Shown here piece by piece: positions 54,074 through 63,400 of a DNA stretch of 64,000 nt; position 1 is the first letter of the stretch, and each line of letters starts with the position of its first letter. Origin of the DNA: JAAYUD01 sp041907665 (GTDB lineage Bacteria; Bacteroidota; Bacteroidia; Bacteroidales; Bacteroidaceae); the NCBI GenBank assembly GCA_041907665.1, contig JAYRGW010000009.1, positions 1-64,000 on the forward strand. Reading direction: 5' to 3'. The translations under genes and the position numbers were made by a program. The notes under the pieces were generated by a model. That model searched no databases. It worked only from the letters and a program-made list of their open reading frames with translations, and was not told the origin of the DNA.

Positions 54074-55839
54074 TTATCTTTTTATATCCAACAAAGCATT
54101 CCCGTTTTTAACAGGATCCCAATTATCTTCCCCGGAAAGCACAGTTTCTATCTCATATCCGTGAGTAGACTTCAACTGACTTGAAAAAGGAACACGCTCT
54201 TTGGGATTTGCACCATCTCCTTTGCTTTGAAACTCGGCGTAAAAGACGGTCTTCTCAGCATCTTTCTTTCCCCAGTTATGCCACCCGGCAGGAAGAATAT
54301 GTTTTCCAAGATCACATCTAATAAAGACAGCTTTTGCATAGGATCTCCAAGGCCTTGATAAGTAAACGTCATCGACTCCTTCACTGGCTGTAAGTACACA
54401 ATCATAGAATGCATAGCCATATTTCTGTCCCTGATCGGTAGAAGGTGCGTGACATACCCATTACCCTTACTATGAATATGACACCGGTTAAATACCGCTG
54501 TCGACCATCCGAAAATAAAATCAACAGTACCTTCAATATAACAATCCTCATAATACTGACGGCATCCTTTTCCATAAGTGTAAAGAGTGTCCTGGAATCC
54601 GATAAAACGACAATTTTTGAAATAGGCACGATCGCCACTCACAAAGCATGCGACAGCTTGCCCCACGGGACCGGAAGTGTTTTCAAAAGTAATATGCTCG
54701 GCATAAAAATCCGGAGCATAAATATAACAGGAAGAAGATCCGGAAGTACCTTTTGTCTCTCCGAAAATATTCTTTTTATCAGCATAATCATCATAAGAAA
54801 TAACAGCACCTTCTTGTCCTATCAAGGAAATATTTATTTTACTCTCCTGAATGATTAGCTTTTCATAATATACACCTTTACGAACCAGAATAGTTGTACG
54901 CATATTCTTGCGAAAATCGGGTACAGCGTTTATCGCTTCCTGCACACTAAAGAAATCACCGCTACCATCCTGTGCCACAACAAAGTCATAATGTCGCACA
55001 TACTTAGCTAGCTCAGGCACAGCCTTTGCTATGGCATCCATTGCCAGGCCGGCAACAATACGCCCGCCATGTATATTGAGATGGGTGTCATCTTCTCGAC
55101 CTTTGGAACAAGCAAGATACTTATTTGCCGGTATCCACATAAAGAGTTTCTTCGATTCCATGGCACCCATCCCCTCAACCAAATCATGAGTCATTTTATT
55201 CATATCGACAAAAGGGACATTCAACTCTTTGGCTACATTGCGCGGAGAATTCAAATATGCCCCATGAGTATCGATCAATTTTACCTCTTTTGCAAAAAGG
55301 GTTTTATTGATAGCTTTATATGCTGTGTCTTGATTAATATTTTTTCTTACATTATCTTGAGTTATTGCATTCTTAATCGCATTACTCCCGGGCAATCCGA
55401 AATTTCGCCTAACAATCGAGTTAAATAATACGGGAATCCCCCCTCTTGCACGGGTTTCGTTTACAAAACGTACTAAGTTAGCATCAAAAGATGATCCCGG
55501 ATCAGTATGACGTTTAGGGTCATCCTTTTCATCATTATGTCCGAATTGGATAAAGACATAATCGCCTTTCTTTATACGCGAAACAACAATGCCCCAACGA
55601 CCTTCATCAATAAAGCTTTTAGAACTGCGCCCGTTTACAGCGTGATTCTCGACCCTTATTCCCTCCGACAAGAATCCGGGTAACATTTGCCCCCAACCTC
55701 TTTCGGGATTATCTCCAGCCAGTTCTTTATTAGCCATGGTTGAATCGCCAATCATAAAAATCGTAACAACCGGTTTTTCTATTTCAAAAGAAGAAAAGAG
55801 TAGCAATAAAGCTAGAAAAAAAGTCCATCTATATTTCAT
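54074..55839 (-). pseudogene. CE12-CE8 pectin esterase fusion, broken by a one-base frameshift
   Basis: The original protein joined an SGNH-type CE12 pectin acetylesterase (residues 20-275: FMIGDSTMANK with the Ser, QFGHND, and DDTHLNIHG with the Asp/His) to a CE8 pectin methylesterase (residues 285 on: DFVVAQDGSGDFFSVQEAIN, GFQDTLYTYG and YIEGTVDFIFGWS). After NGYVT, near plus-strand 54447, the current frame gives an unrelated tail and ends at 54172. Moving by one base restores PSTDQGQKYGYAFYDC, YLSRPWRSYAKAV and the end NALLDIKR with a stop at 54074-54076. The lost part holds the catalytic Arg loop of CE8 (RPW), so CE8 is probably inactive, while CE12 may remain. Confidence 0.93.
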
Positions 55840-55920
55840 AATTTTATCCGTTTAATTCCATTTTTTTATATCATCATAAAATAAATTCAAGCTTTGCTTT
55901 TAAAACAGACAGAGCTTTAA

Positions 55921-55952
55921 TTTGCCAGTTCAAGATTAATCCTATAAGTTTG
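55921..55952 (+). promoter_or_regulatory. Promoter of the cupin gene
   Basis: TTTG (55921-55924), a 20-bp gap and TAAGTTTG (55945-55952) match the Bacteroidetes promoter. The ATG follows at 55978. Confidence 0.7.
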
Positions 55953-55977
55953 CTCCTAAATTATCAAACTCAAATTG

Positions 55978-56325
55978 ATGAAAAAGACTCAAAGCAATAC
56001 TTTCATTTTTGAAAAAGAGACAGCATGGGAGCCAGCCGGTGAAGGAGTAGTCAGGCAAATTATGGGTTATGACGGTCAAGTCATGCTTGTCAAAGTAAAA
56101 TTCGACCGTGGAGCCATCGGTAGTCTGCATACTCATTACCATACCCAAACAACTTATGTAGTCAGTGGTAAATTCGAATTCACTATCAATGGAAAAAAGC
56201 AAATCGTAGAAACAGGCGACGGCATTTACATCGAACCTGATGCAGAGCACGGCTGTTCTTGCCTTGAAGAAGGCATATTAATTGATTGCTTCAGCCCAAT
56301 GCGCGAAGACTTTCTACGGCGTTAA
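55978..56325 (+). CDS. kdgF: KdgF-like cupin, unsaturated uronate processing
   Basis: 115 residues from ATG at 55978. A single cupin domain: GSLHTHYHTQTTYVVSGKFE supplies metal-binding histidines and Gln, and GDGIYIEPDAEHGCSC the last His. No signal peptide, so it is cytosolic. KdgF speeds opening of unsaturated galacturonate or guluronate monomers to linear keto acids in pectin and alginate use. It fits that role here, next to GH105, which releases such monomers. The call rests on size, fold and neighbourhood. Confidence 0.8.
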   Translation: MKKTQSNTFIFEKETAWEPAGEGVVRQIMGYDGQVMLVKVKFDRGAIGSLHTHYHTQTTYVVSGKFEFTINGKKQIVETGDGIYIEPDAEHGCSCLEEGILIDCFSPMREDFLRR

Positions 56326-56326
56326 T

Positions 56327-56370
56327 ATGATTCTATAGAGATTACTAAAAGGTAATCTCTATAGAATCAT
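56327..56370. terminator. 19-bp perfect hairpin between convergent genes
   Basis: 56327-56345 pairs perfectly with 56352-56370 around a 6-base loop. It lies between the cupin stop (56325) and the CE8 stop (56378). The flanks lack a T run, but stem length and position suggest a bidirectional terminator. Confidence 0.7.
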
Positions 56371-56377
56371 AACTTGA

Positions 56378-57343
56378 TCATCTAACAGGAAGCCAATTTG
56401 AACACATCTTAAAAATATACTCCAAATTGCCATATTTCTCCGCCTCTTTTTTAGACAACTGTTTAGCCCACTTCACACGCCCGGGAGAAGCTCCTTCACC
56501 TATGTTGCCATATTCTGCATAACGCACCGTCTTTTCATTTTCTACATTTTTCCAATTATCCCATCCTGCCGGACAAATGTGTTTACCCATCTCACAATTA
56601 ATAAAGATTGTAGCTGCATACGGACGCCAAGGGCGACCCAAATACACTTTATCAACACCCGACTCAGCTGTTAATTTACAATTTTTAAACACATAACCTA
56701 CCTCAACATCCTGCGGAGTTGAAGCTGCAGTTATATATGAATTTCGCTTGCTATGGATAGTACACCTTTCGAATAAGGCAGTTGAAGGGCCGAATATAAA
56801 ATCGGTAGTCCCCTCAATATAGCAATCGAGAAAGTACAAACGCGTTCCTTTTACTCCCGTATAAACGGTGTCTTGATTACCCAAAAATCTACATCCAATG
56901 AATCTAAGCCGATCACCCTCAGTATGGAGAGCTACTGCTTGCCCCAGTTGTGCGGCATTATTTTCAATAGTCAAGTTCCTAAATGTCAAGTCGTTTCCTT
57001 CGACTTTCACGGTATAAGTTCGAAAAGTCCCCATCTTATCAATATTAGCGTGATCATCATAAGTGATAATAGTCCTAGCCGAATCTTCACCTATAAATTC
57101 TACATTCTGAAGCCATGATGGAATCACCAATTTTTCCTTATACACCCCGTTCTTTATCAAAACAGTCACTTTGTAATCCATAAAAGCTCGAATGCCTTCC
57201 ATTGCTTGATTCAAAGTCCGGTAATCACCCGTTCCGTCACGTGCTACTACAATAGTATCTTTCCAATTTTCACTATAAACGGAAACAGTACATAAGCACT
57301 GAATCATAAACAATGAAAATAAATAGCGGCTAATTTTTTTCAT
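56378..57343 (-). CDS. CE8 pectin methylesterase, exported
   Basis: 321 residues. Signal peptide (FSLFMIQCLCTVSVYSE). The beta-helix has the CE8 residues: VALHTEGDRLRFIGC, FLGNQDTVYTGVKG with the first Asp, YIEGTTDFIFGPSTA with the second Asp, and VYLGRPWRPYA with the Arg. It removes methyl groups from galacturonan so that GH28 and other enzymes can act. It is 2 bp after GH105, so they are cotranscribed. Intact, unlike the CE8 half in the nearby fusion. Confidence 0.94.
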   Translation of the reverse strand: MKKISRYLFSLFMIQCLCTVSVYSENWKDTIVVARDGTGDYRTLNQAMEGIRAFMDYKVTVLIKNGVYKEKLVIPSWLQNVEFIGEDSARTIITYDDHANIDKMGTFRTYTVKVEGNDLTFRNLTIENNAAQLGQAVALHTEGDRLRFIGCRFLGNQDTVYTGVKGTRLYFLDCYIEGTTDFIFGPSTALFERCTIHSKRNSYITAASTPQDVEVGYVFKNCKLTAESGVDKVYLGRPWRPYAATIFINCEMGKHICPAGWDNWKNVENEKTVRYAEYGNIGEGASPGRVKWAKQLSKKEAEKYGNLEYIFKMCSNWLPVR

Positions 57344-57345
57344 CT

Positions 57346-58563
57346 CTATTTTTGATTAACAACTGTTCTTACTTGGTTCAAATTCTCCCACTCCAAACTA
57401 GCCATTATAAAAGGTGCAACAGCTTTCGCATCGTTACTGCGGATTTTTTCACTAATATAATAATCATAATCGCCCATACGATAATCCTTACCACCTAGAC
57501 CGGCAACGGCACAAGCTTTCGTTATAGAGACCAAACCATTTTTGTCTACTTCAATAAAAGTCTTCAAAAGTCCCTTATAGCCTTTTATGGCTACATTTAA
57601 ATATGATTTATCAATATAGCCTTTCCTGACGGCCTTAAATAAAGCATAGACAAACATACTGGAGCAAGATGATTCCAAATAGTTACCCTTATCACCGCTT
57701 CTATCAAGTACTTGGTACCAGACTCCGCTAGCCGGATCTTGCAAGCGCTTTAATTGTAGGGCAATATTATTCAAAATGACTAACATCGAATCGCGTCCGG
57801 CTTCATGTTTGGGAATAAAATCGAGAGCATCCACAATAGCCATAGCATACCATCCCATGGCACGTCCCCAGCAATGTTGAGACTGCCCTGTCAGCGGATC
57901 GGCCCAGCGTTCCTTGCGACTTACATCACAAGCATGGCGATAAAGACCGTTTTTAGGATCGTAAGTGTGCCGTGCCACGGTAATAAACTGATTAATAATA
58001 TCAGGATAGTCACTTACGCTATTATTCCGATAAGCATACTCTGCATAAAAAGGAGCTCCCATATAAAGTCCGTCCAGCCACATCTGATTCGGGTATATTT
58101 TTTTATGCCAAAAGCCACCATCTTCATTACGAGGATGTGTATCCAACTGACTACGAAGCAAAGCTAGTGCTTTCTTATACTTCTCGTTTTTGGTTTCCTC
58201 ATAAATACGGAACAAGAACTTTCCCGAATTCAGGCGATCAATGTTATATTCAGCCAATTTATAAGTTTTAATCTCACCATTATCATTGATCATGGTATCT
58301 GCATAAGCCAGAACATAATTAAATACTGAGGAATCAGGATACACATCATACACGTCAAGCATAGCTTGAAGTTCGAGTCCATGGCAATAATCCCATTTCA
58401 GTGTATTTTGAAAATCAAGTTGCCATGACTGAGGGCAACGGATCATTTCCGACTGTACCATACGCACAGACCAGGGTAGATTAGTAGCAACATTTTTAGG
58501 CTGTGCCAAGCTTGTAAAAGCACAAAGTAAGAGCAATCCACATCCTATTAATCGACTTTTCAT
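57346..58563 (-). CDS. GH105 unsaturated rhamnogalacturonyl/uronyl hydrolase
   Basis: 405 residues from ATG at 58563 (a longer frame to 58605 exists but the signal peptide starts here: MKSRLIGCGLLLLCAFTSLA). The alpha/alpha-barrel has QMWLDGLYMGAPFYAEYA with the Asp, CWGRAMGWYAMAIVD and YLESSCSSMFVYALF, typical of GH105. These enzymes remove unsaturated galacturonate from pectin oligomers left by lyases. The -7 element TATATTTG is at 58610-58603 on the minus strand. Its products would be passed to the KdgF-like cupin. Confidence 0.93.
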   Translation of the reverse strand: MKSRLIGCGLLLLCAFTSLAQPKNVATNLPWSVRMVQSEMIRCPQSWQLDFQNTLKWDYCHGLELQAMLDVYDVYPDSSVFNYVLAYADTMINDNGEIKTYKLAEYNIDRLNSGKFLFRIYEETKNEKYKKALALLRSQLDTHPRNEDGGFWHKKIYPNQMWLDGLYMGAPFYAEYAYRNNSVSDYPDIINQFITVARHTYDPKNGLYRHACDVSRKERWADPLTGQSQHCWGRAMGWYAMAIVDALDFIPKHEAGRDSMLVILNNIALQLKRLQDPASGVWYQVLDRSGDKGNYLESSCSSMFVYALFKAVRKGYIDKSYLNVAIKGYKGLLKTFIEVDKNGLVSITKACAVAGLGGKDYRMGDYDYYISEKIRSNDAKAVAPFIMASLEWENLNQVRTVVNQK

Positions 58564-58602
58564 TTCTGATGAATTTATGTTATTCAATGATATTATTCGA
58601 AG

Positions 58603-58661
58603 CAAATATAAGAGAAACCAACGTTATATATAGTGCAATTTTCGTTCATAAAGGTGCACTA
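58603..58661 (-). promoter_or_regulatory. GH105 promoter with upstream inverted repeat
   Basis: TATATTTG (58610-58603 on the minus strand) is the -7 element, about 40 bp before the ATG. The inverted repeat TAGTGCA (58631-58637) and TGCACTA (58655-58661) lies upstream of it, a possible regulator site. Confidence 0.55.
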
Positions 58662-58671
58662 TTTAATTAGA

Positions 58672-58711
58672 AAAAGAGAAAAGGGGAGTAATGCAATAAC
58701 ATTACCCCCCC
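58672..58711 (-). terminator. Intrinsic terminator after the MFS transporter gene
   Basis: On the minus strand GGGGGTAATG and CATTACTCCCC (58710-58683) pair, followed by TTTTCTCTTTTT. It separates the transporter gene from GH105. Confidence 0.75.
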
Positions 58712-58738
58712 TTTCAATCGATTGTAACGCCTATCACA

Positions 58739-60115
58739 TTATAAATCAGTGATAAGCTTATATTTCGGAACCAGTGATTTCATGATAACCCAAGCAATTA
58801 CATATGCAAATGCACAAACCGTAAACATTATCATATAGGCCGTTTCAGGCTTACTAGCATAAAGGTCGGTGATAAAACCTGCTAAAAGCTGTACCAACAC
58901 GCCACCAATACCACCAGCAAGGCCGCCTATTCCGGTTACCGAAGCAATAGCCTTTTTAGGGAACATATCGGACACTGTAGTAAAGATATTTGCAGACCAA
59001 GCTTGATGGGCAGCACCCGCTATACAAATAACGGAAGTAGCCAGATACATGGAATAAGAACCAAAGACTGCTTTATCACCAAAAAATTGAGTCAACAATA
59101 ATAAAATAGGGAAAAGAGCGATCAGCAACATGGCCGTCATTCTTGACTTATATACATTCCATCCTTTGCTCATAAAGAACATAGGCACACTTCCACCAAA
59201 CACACTACCAATAATGGCAATACCAAAAACAATAAATGTCGGCCACATTACTTCTTGAGTTGTCATTCCAAACTGTTTTTTCAAGTAGTCAGGTAACCAG
59301 AAGAGTAAGAACCACCAAATACCATCAGTCATAAACTTACCAAAAAAGAACGACCATGTCTGTGGATATCTCAATAGCTTACTCCAAGCCACTTTTTCTT
59401 TCTTGCCCTCAGCTTCAGCCTTTCTTTGTTCCGGAGTAAGTTCAACGTCATCACTATGAATATAGTCAAACTCTTCAGCATTGACTTTCCCTTTTTCCTT
59501 TAATTTTTTAGGACTATCGTAAAGAAGGAACCAGAATATTAACCACACAAGTCCAATAGCGCCTGTTAGGATATAAGCCATCTTCCAGCCCGATGCGTCA
59601 CCAAAATGAATCAAACACCATGGAACAAATAAAGCAGAAATCATAGCACCAATATTCGAACCACTATTGAAAATACCCGTGGCCAAAGCTCTTTCTTTTT
59701 TGGGAAACCATTCCGTTACCGTTTTGATAGACGCAGGAAAGTTTCCGGCTTCACCAACTCCAAATATGCTTCTTATAATTACGTGCACGGACACGGAAGT
59801 ACCGACAAAAGCATTCCCGATACCGCTTATAGACCAAACTATTAATGATAATGCAAGACCCAATTTCGATCCGATTTTGTCAATGATCATACCAGAGAAC
59901 ACTGTTACACCGGCATAGGCTGCTGTGAAAAATGCAGTAACATAAGAGAACTGCGAATTAGTCCATCCAAATCCAGCCGGAGAACAAAAATATTCTTTTA
60001 GGAAAGAGATCACATTACGATCCATGTAATTAATGGTAGTAGAAAAGAAAAGCAATGAACAAATTACCCATCGGTATTTGGTCATCTTTTGATTTAAGTC
60101 ATTTAATGTACTCAT
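58739..60115 (-). CDS. MFS hexuronate transporter (ExuT-like)
   Basis: 458 residues with about twelve membrane segments and a central cytosolic loop (about residues 190-235). YRWVICSLLFFSTTINYMDRNV, GVGEAGNFPASIKTVTEWFPKKERALATG without its later residues, and MFPKKAIASVTGIGGLAGGIGG mark the anion:cation symporter branch that takes up galacturonate, glucuronate or related sugars. It would import uronate monomers or short oligomers released by the outer enzymes. A -7 element TATTTTTG lies at 60154-60147 on the minus strand. Confidence 0.92.
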   Translation of the reverse strand: MSTLNDLNQKMTKYRWVICSLLFFSTTINYMDRNVISFLKEYFCSPAGFGWTNSQFSYVTAFFTAAYAGVTVFSGMIIDKIGSKLGLALSLIVWSISGIGNAFVGTSVSVHVIIRSIFGVGEAGNFPASIKTVTEWFPKKERALATGIFNSGSNIGAMISALFVPWCLIHFGDASGWKMAYILTGAIGLVWLIFWFLLYDSPKKLKEKGKVNAEEFDYIHSDDVELTPEQRKAEAEGKKEKVAWSKLLRYPQTWSFFFGKFMTDGIWWFLLFWLPDYLKKQFGMTTQEVMWPTFIVFGIAIIGSVFGGSVPMFFMSKGWNVYKSRMTAMLLIALFPILLLLTQFFGDKAVFGSYSMYLATSVICIAGAAHQAWSANIFTTVSDMFPKKAIASVTGIGGLAGGIGGVLVQLLAGFITDLYASKPETAYMIMFTVCAFAYVIAWVIMKSLVPKYKLITDL

Positions 60116-60315
60116 GTGATTGATTAATAATTAATATTTTGAGCTTCAAAAATACATATTTGCGGCTACAAAATAGTACAAATAATGCTTAAAATGTTGC
60201 ATTTATTGATTTTTTCACTTTTTAGAATGAACAAAACCAATGGAATATGAAAGAATAAGATATTATGCGAAGAAATTACACCGAAAGATGAACTATATGA
60301 AGGGAACTGGTAAAA

Positions 60316-60342
60316 TAAAAAAAGGGAAGTCTCACGACTTCC
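60316..60342 (-). terminator. Intrinsic terminator of the helicase gene or small RNA
   Basis: 7-bp perfect stem (60342-60336 with 60331-60325), 4-base loop and a T run of the minus strand. It lies 110 bp after the helicase stop. Confidence 0.85.
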
Positions 60343-60385
60343 ACAATTCTTCTAACCTTAAATCTAAATCTCTATGAAAAAAACG
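60316..60385 (-). ncRNA. Candidate small RNA of about 70 nt
   Basis: On the minus strand TTG (60417-60415), a 16-bp gap and TACTTTTG (60398-60391) form a promoter. The expected transcript starts near 60385, runs through an unstructured AGATTTAGATTTAAGG stretch, and ends in the stem GGAAGTC-GTGA-GACTTCC (60342-60325) followed by eight T. The layout, promoter plus short body plus terminator with no reading frame, is that of a Bacteroides sRNA. It may instead be the 3' end of the helicase mRNA. Confidence 0.6.
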
Positions 60386-60452
60386 TGGTACAAAAGTAGA
60401 GTTTTATATGATACCAAGGTATTAACAAAAGATATAAAGGGCAAAATTATGC

Positions 60453-63400
60453 TTAAGAATTACTAAAGTCCGTGTCTATTTCTGAAATATGAGTTAACAA
60501 TTTGCTATAAATAGGATCTTTTTTCATCAATTCAGGGACTCCAGTAATAAACATTTGCTTGCGTGCCCTAGTCAAAGCGACATTTAGTTTACGATCTATT
60601 AATACCCCGTTTTCTTCGGTTATGTTAGAAAGATATTTTAGCTGATAAGAACGATTCACGCAAAAAGAATAGATAATCACATCCCGTTCACTACCTTGGA
60701 AACGTTCTACCGTATCAATCAAAACTTCATTTAATACAGGTATTTCTAATGCTGCTATTTCTTTACGAATCAATGCTATCTGACTGCGATATGGAGCAAT
60801 GACACCTAAAACAGAAGGATTAAAATCATTTTCGATACATCTTTGGTCTTCATCATCTGTTATACCATCCTTTATATATTGTTCATAAACAGCCTTAGCC
60901 AAACGAGCTACAATAATAGCTTCGGAATGATTCACTTTCGGAGAATAAATAAAAGATTCGGGCACTGAAGGGATAAATGAGACGCGACTGGATAATATTT
61001 CTTTAAATGCGCCTTGGTTACGACCCACCACAACCGGAACGGAAGACTGTTGTTGATGAGGAAGACCGACAGATTTTAACTTACCCCCATAAAACGCCTT
61101 ATTTGGAAACGAAGCAATAACCGGATGCATACGCCCCTGTTTACAAAGCATATCACAAGCATGAGCGTTTGATGAAACTGTTTTATATAACCTCTCGAAA
61201 AGAGATTTTTTAAAATTCGCCAAACCTGCCTCTCTCAAAGATTTGTCAAACACCTCACATTGCTCATCAGATTGTAACACCACCGCCGGCAACTGCTTAT
61301 AGTCTCCGATAAGTATAAATTTGCCAATAGCATTTTCCCCGGCATCAGTCCGGTGGCATAGCAAGCCAAGCAATTGTGGCTCGAGTATTTGTGTAGCCTC
61401 ATCTATAATTGCCACATCAAAAGTTTTCAGCCTGAATATTTCGGTTTTAGAAGAAAGTGTCGCAACCGTTCCGACAAACACCGTACATTTTTGAATACGC
61501 TTCTGTACTTCACGGCGGGTAGAACATGAATCCAGCACATTCTCTATTAGATATTTTCGGTAGGCAGGCTCACAAGACAGTTCGCTACCTATGCGGATAA
61601 AATCAAGTTCGGGAGTTATACTGACCAAAGCCTTACAAATTTCGTCGACAGCACGATTGGTATACGATAGTAATAGCAATTGTTTTTCCTCACAGTGAAA
61701 AGCTTCAACCATTCCACGCAAAGCGTGGGATGTCTTACCTGTTCCGGGAGGTCCAACCAATAAAAAAAAGTCTTTTGCTGCACGAGCCTTTAATATCACA
61801 CGTTCAAAATCGTTCGTCGCTGATTCTATTTTAGTATCAAGCCCCCGGTCAAAATGAGGTTCACGCTGTGAAAGCAATAAATCGCGCCTGTCTTTATTTG
61901 CTGAAAGGAAACTGGCAAGTCCATTATACATACCTCTAAATGCAGTATCCATATAGTCGTGTTCAATAGCATAAGAACTATCCTCAGGTAACACGGTAAT
62001 ATTTTGCTGGGAAGCGCGGAGCCGGACACGTATATCGTCGTTATTCATCCGCTCTATATTACCTTTAAACACCATTCTATTGGTCACATTATCGGTAGAC
62101 TTATTCCTTTCGTACAACACAATAGCATCACCTTCGCGAAAATTCGGTAATGCCGTAGGCTCTTCTAAAGACGATGTTTTTTTCAGTTTTAATCCAATAT
62201 TATCAAGGCTTTTCCCCGATTGCATTTCAGTCTGAAGCTGACGATTCGAAGTGTTTTCAGCTACTGTATTTTGTAAAATGCGGGTAAGTGTGATATAAGG
62301 TTTATGAACTTCAGCAGCATGATTTTCTTTAATGCGGAGATCATATATAATCTCTCCGGCATCCAATTTTTCATCTAAAGTGGAAAGCCAAAGGGAAGAT
62401 GCTCCGGAGCAACCTTCACGATCCACATCACCCGTCTTTGAAGTATAGAGCTCTTTGGTTATGAAATTATAAAGTGAATAAAAATAGCTTCGCTCCAAAG
62501 AGGAAAGCGCCTCTATCCGCTCTTTAATCCTATAAATTGATGGATAAAGATACCTTTTCCAAAGTACATTATCCAATCGGCGCTCATTCAAAACTTCCGG
62601 ATCTAATTCTTCCAAACGTTCCGCAGTATAGGATATCGCATTTCTCAACTGAATAGAATATTCCGTAGCAACAATACGGTTACGAACATTCATCACACGG
62701 CGAACCATAGCCCAGGAAGAACGTGCTGGATACAATAAAGGATAACGGGTGTAAAGTAAGTAAGCTCTGACTTTACGATGATCCATCCCCATTGAATATT
62801 CCAACACAGCCTGATACAACAACATTTGCACCCTGTTATTTTCCTTAGGTTCAACCTTGCCTTGTATGGAATATTCATCGGCTTTGCCCGATTTCATTTC
62901 TATAAAAGCAGACATATCTTGCTGCATATAGTCCAAACGCCCTTGCAATCCTAAAGCTTCACAAATATATGAAGGTTCCAACACCGCATTCGCCTTATCG
63001 AGATCATAACCGGACATAGAGAATGTATCCTGTACTGTAGCGCGAATATGCTCAAAATGACGTTTGCAATCATCGAAAAACTCTTTTTCCTTCTGGTGAT
63101 CCAGTAAGTCCGGACATGCAGCCAATTCAATAGGATAAGTACGAAATGCCTTTTTCATACAAGTCATATAGTCAGGCTCGGCTTTTGAATGAATCCATTC
63201 ATCCAAAAAGAGATTGGCAATATTACCCAGCAAGAGTGGTCGCGTATTATCAGGACTCTGAAAACGTGCTAATAAATAATTAGCAGGATGATGTCCATAC
63301 TCTCTAAAGCATTCCGCCAATGAACTGATATCAATCAGGTAATCAGGTTCCAGTATAATGAAAGAAGGAGTCAAAATACCATTCCGGTCAATGGAAACAT

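Larger units (their letters stand above)
60116..60452. other. Intergenic region holding the transporter promoter and a small RNA candidate
   Basis: 337 bp between the helicase stop and the transporter start. It contains the transporter -7 element (60154-60147, minus), a terminator (60316-60342) and a promoter-like site (60417-60391), both on the minus strand. A plus-strand frame at 60374-60466 (30 codons from ATG) overlaps the helicase 3' end and is probably chance. Confidence 0.55.

Noticed and set aside
60374..60466. 30-codon plus-strand frame starting ATGAAAAAAACG
   Set aside because: It overlaps the helicase 3' end and the minus-strand promoter and RNA candidate; no ribosome-binding context or homology is visible.
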